Of a DNA stretch of 64,000 nucleotides, positions 48,301 to 63,300 are shown in pieces. Both the position numbers and the translations under genes were made by a program. Position 1 is the first letter of the stretch; the number at the start of each line of letters is the position of its first letter. Source of the stretch: Nitrospirota bacterium (GTDB lineage Bacteria; Nitrospirota; Thermodesulfovibrionia; Thermodesulfovibrionales; UBA6898); contig SCQH01000040.1 in the NCBI GenBank assembly GCA_004321925.1, positions 1 to 64,000 of the forward strand. Reading direction: 5' to 3'. The notes under the pieces are model-generated. The model saw only the letters and a list, made by a program, of their open reading frames with translations, was not told the origin of the DNA and did not search any database.

Positions 48301-51300
48301 AACAGTCTTGTCTATGATTTCGAGGTGCTGCAAGGTAACCTGTCAGCTTTACCGAACCCGGTCGATCTCGGGCAGGATGTGACAATAAGCGCGAAGATAT
48401 CAAATAAAGGCAGGCAGAACGCCTATAGCGTGCATGTACGATATTATCTCGACCTGCCCGGGGCGCCTTTGGATATCGCTACGACCACCGTGGATATCCC
48501 GGCAGGCGGGTCGGTCAGCGATCAGGTTACCTGGAAGACGAGCAGGCCCGGTCCTGACCTGCCTGTTACTGTCCATGTCGATCCCCTTTCCGAGTTTATA
48601 GAAGTCACGAAAGCGAACAACAAGGCCGCAATATTGCTGACAGTAAACGGCCCGACCGATCCGAACCTGACAGTCTCCTATAAGGACATTGTGATAACTC
48701 CGAACCCCGCACAGGAGAGGGGCAACGCGAACATCTTGGTGCTTGTGAAGAATGAAGGGTTCTCGGCAGCGTCAAACGTTCTGGTGAACTTTTACGAGGG
48801 AGTGCCGGGCGTCGACGGCGTGCCTTTGGGCTCGCAGACGATACCTTTGCTGAATGCGGGGGATAGTGCAAGAGCGTCGATCGATTGGGTCGGCATAAAG
48901 GATGTTGGGAAAAAGATCATATACGTTAAAGTCGATCCGGATAATGCGATAAGCGAGACAAGCAAGGACGACAATACGGCATTCCTGACCCTCCAGATCC
49001 TTACACTGCCGGACCTGGCGATCTCGACCAATTCCATCGTATTTAACCCCGTTGCTCCGAAGGACGGCGACCCCGTCAGCATTAACGTGACGATCAAGAA
49101 CCTCGGAGAGCAGAGCGCCTCCAACGTTCTTGTGAAGGCGTATGAAGGCAGCACAGTAATCGGGTCTCAAACCATCTCCGGAATTACCGGCAATTCCCAG
49201 GCAGCAACTTCTTTTTCGTATGACACAAACGGGAAGAACGGGCCCCACCAGATCACGGTAATAGTCGATCCCGACAATACGATAGTCGAACGCATCAAGG
49301 AGAACAATACCGCTTCGAGGACCTTCGGCATCCGGGATGCCAAACTCTGGGTAACCGAGCAGTATATCTCTCCCAATGGAGATGGTATAAAGGACAGCAC
49401 ACAGGTTTTCTTCGGCCTCGATGCTTCGCAGACAGTAAGGGTCCTCATTGTCAACGAAAAGGGCGAGACCGTAAGGACGTTCAGCGGGACAGACCTTGAG
49501 AATGCCACCGGAGGCAACGTTGTCTGGAACGGGCTAAACGACAACGGCTCGGTCGCTGCCGACGGCCAATACCATATCAGGGTGACGGATATGAACGGAA
49601 ATATCCTCGGAAGCCTGCTCGTCACGCTCGACAACAACCGCTCGCCCTTGAGCCGGGCACTCGGCACAAAATACCTTCTGAATAGTAACCTGACCTGTAA
49701 GCTGCCTGATTTCAGTGAATGGAAGTGGCTGCCCAGTGAGAGCGGAATGATCTTCAGCATAAATTATGCAGATGCAGATGCGGACGCTTCGGGATATCCG
49801 CCAGGACTATATTCCATGGCCCCTGACGGGGAAGATGTCATCCGCCTTGTACCGGACAACACAGTACCCTATGAATGGGCTATTGAAGCGTTCGATCTCT
49901 CGCCCGACGGGGAAAAGATAGCATTCATAGCAAATGACAGACTGTGGGTGGTTAATTCTGATGGGAAGCAACTGACGATGCTTGATGAACCCTCAAGCGG
50001 TATATATGACGTCAGATGGTCTCCTGACAGAAAACATCTTTTATATACTGTAGGGCAGATCCGCAATCAGCAGGGATATTCAGCCTATGAACTCTGGATA
50101 GTTAATGCGGAGACTAAGGCAACGACGAAGATCGACTGGGGTTTTCTGACTTTCGGGTTGGGGGCTGCCGAGTGGTCGCCAGACGGTCAGCATATCACCT
50201 ACCTGGCATTATCGGACAGCATGCTGCAGCAGTACCGGCAGGTAGACGAATTGAAACTGTCGGACCTGGCGGGCAACAAGTCGGTCATTCATACCTTTGA
50301 CAGGACAACATCGTATACGCAGATGTACTGGCTCGACAGAGCCAAAATAGCCTTTCAGCATCCCTCACAGTCCAATCAGCTATGGGCGTATGATCTGACC
50401 GGCGGAGGGCACCATCTCTTTATATCTGAATATCCCGATCAGGTCGTTCAAAACCCCGACAAAGGAGGCATCACCTACAGGGAAAGACTGAATGATAGGA
50501 AGATCTATGTGAGGACTGTTAATGCCGAAGGCTCGATATCGACGCACTATGAAGCGTCGGATCTGCAGGTAAACAGCGGTTCGGGCAGTACCGGCAACCT
50601 AAGCAATTTGATATGGTCTTTTGACGGCAGGAAGATTGCCTTTGCCGACATGACATATAAGAAGATTGATAAATGCATATATGAGCCTGCCCTGATCGCT
50701 CTTGACGCTCCGTCGATGAAGAGAAATGGCCTTAAAATATTTAATTCAGAAGTTGCTTATGCTCAGGAAGGCTATCCGTACAATTCCGACTGCGCTGACC
50801 CTAGTAAGTATGCGCTCAATAACGTCGAAAGCATAGCGTCATGGCTTCCGGATAATGAGAACCTGCTGCTTCTTGATAATAAAGGGTACTTCGACTTCAA
50901 TACCACGACGGGTGAAAAGGGAGGGTACATACCTATTGACGGAGTTGAAGCAGTGTCACCCGCCGGCAGGTATATAAATTATTATCGTGACGCAGACCCT
51001 GCCGGTATCTGTTATGGCAGGGGATGGCCGGATGTATGGGCGATCGGGTCGATGCTTAATCTGACCGCTGACCTGAGAATAAATAAGGAAAGATCCCTGA
51101 TCAGACTGAAGGGGATCGCCGCAGATCTGAATTTCGAAGGATACAGGCTGGAGTATTCAGATGCAAAGACCCCCGATAACTGGAACCTGGTTGGGCCACC
51201 ATCTGATATGCCGGTGCTCAATGATCTGTTTACGACATGGGTGCCGCCCCATGAGGGAGCTTTTTTCCTGAAACTGACCGTCTGGGACAAGGCCGGCAAC

Positions 51301-54300
51301 ATCGCCATAGATAGAAAGAGGGTTTCATGGGGGCTTTCGGCAGCCATTACGAACCTGTATAAGACTAGGGAGATATTCTCCCCCAATGGAGACGGACTCA
51401 AGGATACGGTGGAACTCCATTATACGGTCCTTGAGCCGGTACATCTGGATTTCTTCATTTATGCTGAAGACAATAGTATTGTCAGGACGCTCAATCGGGA
51501 TCATACGTCTCACATGGATGACTTTATTACATGGGACGGAAGGGATGAATCCGGCAGGATCGTTCCTGACGGGAAATATACGATCAAGTTGTTTGACTAT
51601 GAATTCTTTGTCGAGGTCGATAATACCCCGCCGGACGCAAACCTCATGTTGACCCCTGTCGTACTCGCTAAAGACGACGCAGGGTACCCGGCTGTTTCTT
51701 CAGAATTACGCGGCCATGCTGTTGACAGGAATTTAAAAAAGTGGGCAGTCGAATATGGCGAAGGCCTTAACCCTTCCCAGTGGGTTTCGTATGGGTGGGG
51801 AGTTTTTCAGTTGACCGATACCGACCCGCTGGGGAATCCCCTCCTCAACCCTCCAACCGATGTGTTACTGGAGGGATACGTTAATAATGGGTTGGAGTTC
51901 CTTGTCGGGAAGAAATTCAGGGTTGTTGCAGAAGACGCGGCAGGCAATCAGCAGACTGCGGTTACGGATATGATCGACGAAAGATTGTTTTTTAATGACT
52001 GGGATGGCACTTCAATCATTGATGAGGTGCCGGCGCATCTCCTGCATCCCGGAAGGCATATGCTTGGAGGGCTGGAGACGATACAGAATCCGGTCCATGC
52101 GCTTTATGTTCAGTACAGCCAGGAATATGATCTCAAAAAAGGAGGGTGGATAAACTGGATAGACAGTGAGCCCAAGCTCGACCCGGCATCGGGGAATTTA
52201 TTCATAGAATGGGATAACAGTCTCATAGATTTCAAGCGGCTCTATGCGATCCGCCTTAAGGCGATCGACGATAAAGGTGTTGTATTTTACTCAAACATCA
52301 TGCCCGGCAAGGAGAGATACGGTCTTCAGGTTGGCTGCAGCAGTAACATCGACAAAGGCGTTCTTGTCCTGGAGGGTAATATCTCATTGTACCAGCCGTT
52401 TAAACAACTGAGGTTCCAGGCCAAAAGCCAGGACGATTCACACTTCGCCCAGTGGACTGATATTGAGCTTTTGTATGGTGAAGCCGGTGGTGCTTTATTT
52501 GGGATCAAGGTTCTGCCTGATCATGGGGTCGAGATTCCGCAGGGTCAATTTGTGGTCGGGGCCGACAGCGTTGTCGGTATAGTCATGAATCAGTTTAGTC
52601 CGCATATGCGATATACGTTCCGCATGGTGGGCACGTTTGAAGACGGTACCGAGAAAGAAACCATTGAGGCTCCCTATCCGCCCAAATGCGACGCGGTTGT
52701 CCTTGGGATCTCAGTCAGTTATAAGGACGCTGATGAGTGCCAAATGATTTCGGGGAAGGCATCAATAGGCGCAACGGCAAGTTATAGTAGCGCCGTTGTT
52801 TCGCCGATATCTCTGAAATTATATCTCAATGATGTATTGGTGGCGAACCCGCTGGAGAATCTGGATACTATCTCCATGCCTGAGGGAACCCATCCAATCA
52901 GGGCAGAGTTCGAGTATATTGACCTGTCCGACGGAGAGGTCAGGATGGCAAAAGCTCAGGACAGGCTGATTGTTGATCGAGCTCTGCCTGCTGCTGAGAT
53001 AACCTATCCCACCAAACCGTTACGTATCTGTCCTGTGAAGGTTCCTGACGTTAAAGGCGATTGGTTTGGTCTTCCGGTAGAAGGCATTGCCTCAGATAAT
53101 ATGGCCATGAAGCGATATGAGCTGTCTTACGGCATCGGGGAGAAGCCGTCTGTATGGATCCCGGCAACGACGCAGGTAAAGGGGAAAAAAGTTCCCATAA
53201 CCGGCGACCGCCCTGTTGCGGGGCGTCTGGGGATCTGGGATATCACAGATCTTAAGGACACGGATTATTCGTTGAAGCTCAAGGTTCTTGACGTTGCAGG
53301 CAATGCTGGCTGTTATACGACCAACTTTGTCGTGGACACGTTGATCGAGGTCACGGGGCTGAATTCCGACAGACATATTGTCTCCCCGAATGGCGACGGG
53401 ACAATGGACGATGTTACAGCCAGCTATCAGATAGATGAATACGCCACGGTTGCTGTTAAGGTATTTAAGGCCTCCACGCACGCCGACGGCTCTTATGTCC
53501 TTGACTCGACCCCTGTCAGGACTATTGCCTCTGGGATTCAGCATTTAGGGGGAGCGGGCACTATAGTGTGGGATGGCATGGGTGATTCCGGCAGCGCCCT
53601 GCCGGATGGATCGTACGGGATCGCGGTCATCCCGACCGATACTTGCGGCAATACGAATATGAAATGGGTGCTGGTTGAGGTTGACAATACTCCGCCGACA
53701 ATGGTTATTACCTATCCGCGTTCCACCGATCCTATCGGTAATGTTGTTGAAATCAGAGGGACCGCTAATGACCCTCATTTTCTGTCGTATTCCCTTGAGG
53801 TGGGCGAGGGAGACATCCCCATTGCCTGGCTCCCTATTTCATCAGAAGCTTCCCCCGTAAATTACGGGATCCTGGGTATCTGGAACACCTTCGGACTTCA
53901 GGGCAGGTGGACGCTGAAACTTTCCGGAGCCGATACGGTTGGCAATAAGAATGAAACAAGTGTCAGCATCGATCTGGGCACAAGGCAGGATCTTATAAAG
54001 AACCTTAATGTTCTCCCGAAGCTTTTCTCCCCCAATAACGACAATAGACTTGATACGACAAATTTCAATTATAATCTTACCGGTGCCCACAGCACGAAGA
54101 TCGAGATAATCGATTCGAGCGGGACGGTCAGAAAGACGTATGCGACAACCGCACCGTCCGCCGGAGCATATATGTACCTGTGGGATGGCCGCGACAGTGC
54201 AGGTATCCTGGTTCCTGACGGTGCCTATATCATTAAACTTACCGCTGCCCTTTCTTCGAACCCTTCAGTGACCCAGACAGAGACCGTTACCGTTGTTGTG

Positions 54301-57300
54301 GATACGACACTGCCTCTCATAGATATCAAACAGCCTATAATCAATTCATATATCAAATCCAATGCCGTTACAGTGTTCGGCACAACCAGTGATGTCAATC
54401 TGGCGGAGTATTCCATCACTAATACCGGGGAAACCGGTACGGCGCCTGTCGATGCTGCCAGCCAGAGCAGGGGGGACTACGTTTTTGGAACACTTAACGA
54501 TCTCCCTGAGGGGACCTATGCGATGAATGTGAAAGCGAAAGACCTTGCCGAAAACTCAAGCGAAAAGAACATTCCTTTTACCATCGACAGGACACCGCCG
54601 AAGGTCACGCTCGATGCTCCGAAGGACAGAGAGTTCTACGGTAACATCAAAAACGTCATCAACGCGACGGGCGGCATAGTGGAGAGGAACCTCGAAGGAT
54701 ACAGTCTCAGGTGCGGCCTTGGCGACAATCCGACACTGTGGACGGTATTACAGAGCGGGAATGCAGTACCCGTTAACCCTCAGCTTTTCAGTTGGAAGGT
54801 CGGAAAGAACGATGCAGTTCCTGATGGCCTCTATACACTTTCACTTTATGCAAAGGACAAGGCAGGCTGGGAGCGCGAGGCGAAGGTCAAGGTTACAATA
54901 GATAATACCCCGCCGGATGTTTCCATAGCTTCGCCTAGAAATGGGGATTATGCCAAGGCTGCAACAGATATCAGAGGCACGGCCTTTGACGCCAACCTCC
55001 TGAAATATATCCTGGAAATCTCCGCCGGCCCATGCGGAAGCGCCTTCAAATGGGCCCCGCTTAAGATTGCAACCAATTCCGTGAAAGACGGGTCCCTCGG
55101 TTCACTTCAGGCCCTGCCGCCTGACGGGAATTACTGTCTGAGACTTACCGCCCTGGACAAGGTCGAAAATAGCTCGATGGTCATGACGAGTGTGAAGATT
55201 GATACCACGCCTCCTGCTTCACCTGTGCTTTCCGGCAAGGTGGAGAACAAAAAGGATGCGAGACTTACATGGACCGCCAGCACGGAGTCTGACCTCGCGG
55301 GCTATGACCTCTACCGGGACGGTCAGAAGATCAACTCGACATTACTCAAAGATGCCTTGTATCTTGACCAGAGCCTGAAGGAAAATGTTTATGCATATGT
55401 TGTGAAGGCTATAGATCTTGCGGGCAACGAGAGTAAACCCTCAAATGAGATCAAACTCAAAATCGATCTCACCGGGCCCGACGCAGCGATCCGGTCGCCG
55501 CAGGACGGTGCAAGGATCGGTGGCATAATTGACATCAAAGGTACCGCATACAGTATCGACGATTTTAAGGAGTATCGGGTCTTTATAGGAGTCGGCGAGG
55601 CTCCGTCTTCATGGATGCTCAGCAGGACATCCCCGCTTTCTACATCCTATGGCATATTGGCCCAATGGGATACCCTTGGTCTGCCCGAAAATGCCGTCTA
55701 TTCGATCAAACTCGAGACCGAGGACCTGAGCGGCAATATCAATACAGACCAGATCAAGGTGGTGATCGATAACCTTCCTCCTGCTCCACCGGTGCTTGTC
55801 ACGGCGGTGCCGAACGGTTCGGATGTGACTCTGACATGGAATGCCAACACGGATACTGATCTTAGCGGATACCTTCTGTACCGCAACGAGCAGCTTGCCA
55901 ATGTGGCAGGCATAGTTGTCGGCAATCTCAAGCCCTACCTCATGACGGCTACGGCATACCCCGACAAGGCCCTGCCGGACGGAAAGTATAAATACTACCT
56001 GATAGCTATGGACCGGGCAGGTAATATGAGCGGCCAGTCAAACGTGCTTGAGGTGACTATTGATACCCATCCTCCGCATACGATCATTACGGAACCTCGG
56101 GATAAAGCGAAGTTCGACAGGAAGACCATGCTGAAGGCAGAGTCGCCGGACAACGATATTGCAACGGTCAAATTCCTCTATAAAAAGGCTGTGGACACGA
56201 CCTGGACAAACCTGGGCGACCCTATAACAAAACAGCCTTTCGTAACATTTATAGACCCTGCAGCCCTTGCTCTGTCATACGCCGATTATCAGATCATGTC
56301 AGTCTCGACTGATATGGCGGGGAATGGTGATCCGTCTCCTGCATTCATCACCCTTACCTATACTGACGTGACACCTCCAGCTACAGTTCAGAACCTGAAG
56401 GCCGCGACCAACGGGCAGGATGTTGCTCTGACCTGGACGGCAGATACCGCGGCCGATCTTGAAGGATACAGCATTTATAGAATATCCGGAGGCTCAAGGA
56501 CGAAGCTCAATGCTGCGAAGACCAAAGAAATATCCTATCACGATAGGGGTCTATCCGATGCTACATACACCTATGAAGTCACGGCATCCGACTTAGCCGG
56601 CAATGAAAGCAAGGCCTCAAACCAGGCCATGGCCCGGGTGTATGCGCCTGTTATTACTCAACCTTATACGCCTTCCGACAAGAGTGTCATACAGCTTCAG
56701 TTCGAGAATGCAACTCCAGGTTCGTCCGTTGATCTGTTCAACGATAGCGGTTCGGGACCAGTGTCACTGGGAACTACTCAAGCCGGTACGGCCGGAACAC
56801 TTACGTTAAATCTGTCCCTGTCATCCGGCGAGAACAGGTTAACCGCGAAAGCAACTGATCAGTCGGGAAACATAAGCAGGGGTTCGGACATGGTCATGGT
56901 TGCCTACAGCATGCCGCCTGCTGCGCCGACCGGACTTGTCGCAAGCGCACAGGGTCATGACGTTGCGCTTACCTGGAACGCTAATGTCGAAACAGACATT
57001 GCCGGATATAATCTATTCAGGAACGGCGAAAAGCTCAATGCCCCTGCAGCTGTTGCCGCCTTGACCGGCAGCGCCTCTTCATCCTATTCCATCTCTCCGG
57101 CTGAAAATGCACTGGACGGGCAATGGTGGACCTACTGGAGGTCTGATTATGGCTCTGTGCCATTCAACCCTGTCTGGTACGAGATCGACCTGGCATCAAG
57201 GGAACTGATAAACAGCTTAAGCATCCAGTGGCTCACAACGAACGTCGGTAAGGATTACGAGATCCAAGCATGGTCGGGCTACGCATGGATACCAATCCAT

Positions 57301-60300
57301 AAAATGACCGGAAACACGGTGACCACGAATCATATCGATATCAAGCCGTCCTACAGGACGGACAAGTTGAGGATCCATATTACAGACACGACAGATAAGG
57401 AATATTACAAGCGGGTCGATATATCCGAGATCACGTTGTTCAGGGACGTTCAGCTGATCCAGCCGACATACAACGATCTTGCGATTCATGACGGCGCGTA
57501 TTCATATGCCGTGACCGCCGTCAATTATTACGGCTTTGAAAGCCCTCTATCTGCTGAAGCAATGGCCGAAATCGGGGATGTTACGCCGCCTGCTATACCG
57601 CTAAACCTTTCTGCCACTGTGAGCGGGACCGATATCAGCCTGAACTGGACGGCAAACACAGAGGCCGATCTTGCCGGTTACAATCTTTACAGATTTTCGC
57701 CGCAGGGCTGGACCAGGCTTAATACGGGCCCCATACTTGATACGACGTATATCGAGACGGGGCTGCCTAACGGAACCTATAGATATAGACTTGCTGCGGT
57801 CGACACTGTCGGCAATGAAAGCCTGCCGTCGAATGAGGCGACCGCTGTTATTAGTGTGACTGACACGATCGTTCCACCAAAACCGGCGCTTTTCTACCCT
57901 ACCGTGGCAGGGCTTCCAATTGTATTGCAGAAAGGCAAGACCGATGTCATCGGGTTTGCCGGGGCGGGCTCTACTGTCACGCTGTCCAGGTCCGGGGTTC
58001 CAGTTGGCACCACAACAGCCTCGGCTAGCGACAATATCAGCTCAGTCTCTATTGAAAGCGCCTGGAGCTATGCATCGCCCTCACCGGATGGCAAGACCCT
58101 TGTCAACGTCGACAGCTATAGTTCAATCTGGGTAAAGGACCTTGCAACGGGACAGATAAGACAGGTAACCCCATATGGTTATGCCCCGGGTTGGTCTCCT
58201 GACGGCAGCAAACTTTCCTATGAATACTACGAAGACAGGAATGGGTTTGGGAACTTCTTCATTGGTGTCTACGATCTTGCAACTGGAGTAGCTACAACTC
58301 TGGTCAATGAAACGAGCGAGCCATTTGTCGACGAGTTTGCCGTCTCATGGTCATCTGACGCGAGCAGGATTGCCTTTGTCAGATATGAGGGGGGTTCTTA
58401 TAATGCATGGGTCAAGGATTTTATATCCGGAGCGCTTAATCAGGTTACGAGCGGTCCTGAGCCTTATTACCCTAAACTGGCACCGAACGGAAACAAGCTC
58501 GCTTATATAGACTCGGCAACAGGAATTCTTTATGAAAAAGATCTCAGTACTGGAGAAATCATCCTTGTTGCTGAGAATCAGGACGACGATAATGTCAAAT
58601 GGTCTTTAGACAGTAAAAAGCTGCTGTTTATCGAAAATGATGGACAGAGAACCGATCTGTACCGTTACGATGTAACAACTAGGAACAAGGCCAGATTAAC
58701 GGTGACGGATACTACTGAACTTTTTGCATCATGGTCACCTGACGGAACCAGTATCATTTTTGGTCAGAATGAAAGCGACGGGAGCATCTCGGTCAGAATG
58801 ATGTCCGCGGACGTCCAGGATAGCGGCAGAGCTCTCCGGCAGAATATGCCTGGTCTCAATAGCCTCTCGTGGTTAAATTCAGGAGATATTTTCTTCATGG
58901 ACGGACAGGTATTAACAATTTTACGGCCCAAAGGGTACTTCAACTTCAAGGACATTCCTCTTGATGCTGGGGAGAACCTGTTCAATGTTGTAGCAACCGA
59001 CTCATCCGGTAATCTCAGCCAGCCCTCTGACGAGATCTCGGTCATACTGGAGACAAGCCAGCTGCCGGACCTTGAAACAACAACTGATGATATCTATCTC
59101 TATCCCGCAGTACCCCTGGCGGGGCAGACCTTGGCGATAAATGTCGTGGTCTGGAACAGGGGTCTGTTGGCGGCGATGGATGTTCAGGCAGATCTGTACG
59201 TTACCGATTTTCAGGGGAATATGTCGCTGCTTAAGTCCGTGGTTATCCCCAGTATCGACCCTGAGTCAGCCGAGATTGTGGGTGCTAATTGGGATACTAC
59301 AGGTAAAACCGGCGCTGCTCTGGTGACTGTTGTCCTCGATCCTCTCGGTAAAATATCGGAAGTGACGAAATCGAATAATTATGCAGTGCTGGACTTTGTC
59401 ATGGTCGATACAGAGGGAATTCAGATGACGACGTCGTTGAATTCCGATCAAATGCAGGCAAAGAAGGATTTACGTGCGGATATCTATATTGTCAATAGCG
59501 GGATACGCAAGACCGGAAACCTTGAGGTCTCGGTCGAGGACGAGCGCGGCTATCTTGTATCTGTGCTGTACTCCGGTGGCATTGATCTTCCGTACGGTTA
59601 TCAGAGGCATCTCGACCTGACCTGGAACTCCGGTTCAACCTTTGCCGGTCCCTATAGAGTGCATTCCTTGTTGAAGGACACCTCAGGCGTTTTGGCCGAA
59701 AACGTCGTCTCATTTACCATAATGCCCGATATCGCGGTGAAGTCCTCAATCGTTACCGACAAGGCCCAATACGGTCCCGGTGAGAACGTTTCATTGAGTT
59801 ATACCGTGGAGAACAGCGGATCAAACTATATTGTCCCTGACATGAAGGCTACGGTGAGGATTCTGGATCCTCTCAATAAAGAGATGTTCAGGGAAGAAAA
59901 AGATATTGTCAACACACTGCCGGGCGCGGCAAGTAATTTTAACGCGATATGGAACGCAGGGCTGAACGTGCCCGGTACATACACGACTGTTATCGATGTG
60001 TCGATGAACGGAAATGTCGTATCAACAAACTCCGCAAAATTCAGCATCTCTGCAAAGGCAGAGATTACCGGAGGCATAAAAACGACGCCTGCAGCCGTTA
60101 TCTATGGGAACCAGGTAGTCATTGACTACTCGGTTACAAATGCGGGAAACAGCGACAGGACAGGGATATTGTTAAGAGTCCTCGTAATGGACCCCGCAAC
60201 CCAGGCCATTGTGAATTCGTCTGACGAGACCATTGACCTTGTCATGAAAGGGACCCTTTCGAGGCAGACCGTGCTGTTGACCCAAGGTCTGGGCTTGAAA

Positions 60301-63300
60301 ACCTATGTCGTAGTGCTGCAGGACGTTTCCCCAAGTATTACAAAAACCTTGGCGAACACCTCCTTTGCCGTCATTGACGGAGTTCCGCCAACGATCGGTA
60401 TTAATTCCCCTGCTTCGGGCGCATATTTCAATGCGCAGATCGACCTTACGGCAGTCGCTGCAGACGACATCTCCGGCATCGATAAAGTGTGGTGGCAGAT
60501 CGACGGAAGAGGGTGGAAACTATTGCCGGTCGCAGATACCCAGTCCGGCAGGTATTCAGCAGCTTGGACGCCGATAAAGGCTGATGAAGGGCCGCATACG
60601 GTAAGTTTCAGGGCCGTTGATAGATCCGGGAATCAATCCGCTGCCGTCAGCGCTTCCTTCACGATCGACCTGACCCCTCCGGACTTGGCCATATCGACTC
60701 TGTCAGACGGCGCTAATACGAATAACTCAGTGCTGAATATAGCTGGGACAGTGACCGACAATTACGGAGTGCGCGAACTCTTTGTTAACGACATCGCCGT
60801 GCAGAACAATTCCGATGGGACATTCAGCTATCCCATAATTCTCAACGATGGTCCGAATACGATTAACGTAACGGCTCGGGACTTAGCCGGCAACGAGACG
60901 CAGGACGCCAGGACGATTAATCTGGATCTGACCGCTCCTGTGATAACGATACTTACGCCGGCGGACAACATTAAGACGAAGCAAAACCCAATGGATTTAT
61001 CCGGCATGGTCGATGAGCAATCGACGGTAACAGTCAGGATCAACGGGGCCGATCCCGTCCCTGCTGTGCTGGACGGCAACAATTTCAGCCTGTCGATAAT
61101 ACTGGTTTATGGGCTTAACACCATAGAGGTGACTGCTACAGATCTTTCAGGCAATACATCTTCCGCGAAGAGGACCCTGACATTCGATGACAGGACCCCA
61201 GAGCTTGCGGTCACCGACCCGGCTCAGGATGTCAAGACGAACACGCCGGATATGACTGTCAAGGGAGACGTAAGTGATATTTCGACAGTTGCCGTTACGA
61301 TAACGATGGACGGCAACACATATTCTCCTGGCATGGCTGGTGCGGGGTTTGAGCTGCCGATCAGATTTACGACGGAAAAGCTCTACCAGATCTACGTTAA
61401 GGCAACTGATGAACTCGGGAATGAGACGATAGTACAGAGAAACGTTATATATGATGCAACAGCCCCAATGGTGACTTTAGACACAGTGACAAGCCCCACG
61501 AGTATGGTAAGCCAAATAGTGACTGGCACCGTTGAGGCAGGGGCATTCGTCAGCATTGCATGTCCGACAGCGAACGTCGGCATAGTCTCATATCCTACGC
61601 CCGAGACATGGTCAGCAATATTGTCGAATATGAGCGAGGGGATACATGTGATAGAGGTTGCTGCCACTGACGATGTCGGCAATACAAGCCAGACTGTCAG
61701 GGGGGAGATAGTTGTCGATCTGACACCTCCTTCGGTAACTATTGCGGCGCCGGTAAGCGGAACTACTCATAATGGCAAGGTTGACCTTATCGCAATTGTA
61801 TCGGATAGTGGGTCTGGTGTCGAAAGAGTCGAATACCAGATCGACAGCGGTGACTGGAAACCTCTGCCCGTGTCGGATGCTGCACAGAACAAGTATTCGA
61901 CCGTCTGGGTAACTGTCCTTGCTGATGAAGGGACACATACCATCAACTTCAGGGCAGCTGACAGGCTAGGCATTATGAGCAGCCCGATATCAACCACCAT
62001 CACTATAGAAGTTTTATCCGGCACTATCAAGGCGACACCCGATCCTGTATCAAGCGGTCAGGAGGAGACACTTTCGTACAACATAACGAACGCCACAAGC
62101 GGGGATATCCCGGGTCTGACCGCCAGGATACTGATACTTGATCCCGATACCGGGGTGACTAAACAGACTTACGACCAGGTACTTTCCATCCCGGCAAACA
62201 CGGCTTTCGCCGGCAGTGTAAAGGCCCCGACGAAAGACCTTACACCAAAGAGATATAACGTCGTTCTTCAGGTCGCCGGCGCAGGTCTGCCGCTGCCCAA
62301 CAAGGAGCTCTCAAGAACGACATTTGAAGTTAAAGCAGCGCAAAATCCGGGCATCGAGATTGAAAAGACGATGCCAGATGTCAGAAATGTGCTGGTCTGG
62401 ATCAACGACGAATGCCAGTCCGAGACCGGCACAAGGTATCCGTCAGGGTATTTCGGCAGCAATACAGAAGATGTCGGATGCCTGGAAAACAAAAGAGATA
62501 GGCTGTGGCTAAATGATTCTAACTCTCAAGAAGGTGATTCAGGAGACAACGAAGATTCCTCAGGAGCTGATAATGATTGCAGAACGTGCACCAGGCGCGA
62601 CCTTGTCGATAGGGTCCTGAGCGAATCGGCCACGAGTCACGCAATCGTTTACTCGGCGCAAGACTTCCAGTATGAGATAAGAAACCCATATTACACGGAT
62701 ATTTTGATCCTCGGCAATCAGTATCCGCTGGAAGACCACTCTTGGGAAGAACTAAGGGAGAAGGTCAATATGGGGGTAGGTCTGATATCTTCACTATGGA
62801 TAAAGCAAGCAGCTGATGAGAAGAATGCGCCAGAAAACACGATGCTGGGATGCCGATACAAAGGGACAGTGCCTGGCAGGGATCATGAGATCCTTACTGT
62901 CCCGAGTCCGGTGACCGGGGCTGGCAGAATTTATTCGAAGGGAATAGCGGAAAAAATCGAAGCCCCAAAAGGGGCTGTCGTTGCCGGCTGGCTTGAAGAT
63001 GGTGCATGTGACGATGGAAGTAGATATGATTACCGGATAAATTGGCATACCGAAAACGGACCGAAACCATCGTGCGAGAGCCCTGCCATTGTTCTTAGCG
63101 GGTATGGCAAAGGAAGGACGGTATTTCATGCCTTTGATATCGGGAAGACCTTAAATGACAACACGTATTCCCAGGTAGCAGCCCTTATACAAAATTCACT
63201 GTCATACGTTCACAGCGTCTCAGACAGCAGCACCTTCGGACCACGCAGCCTTGTCCCCATAGAGATTCGCATCAGGAGCCTCGGCAGCGCCTTCGACCTT

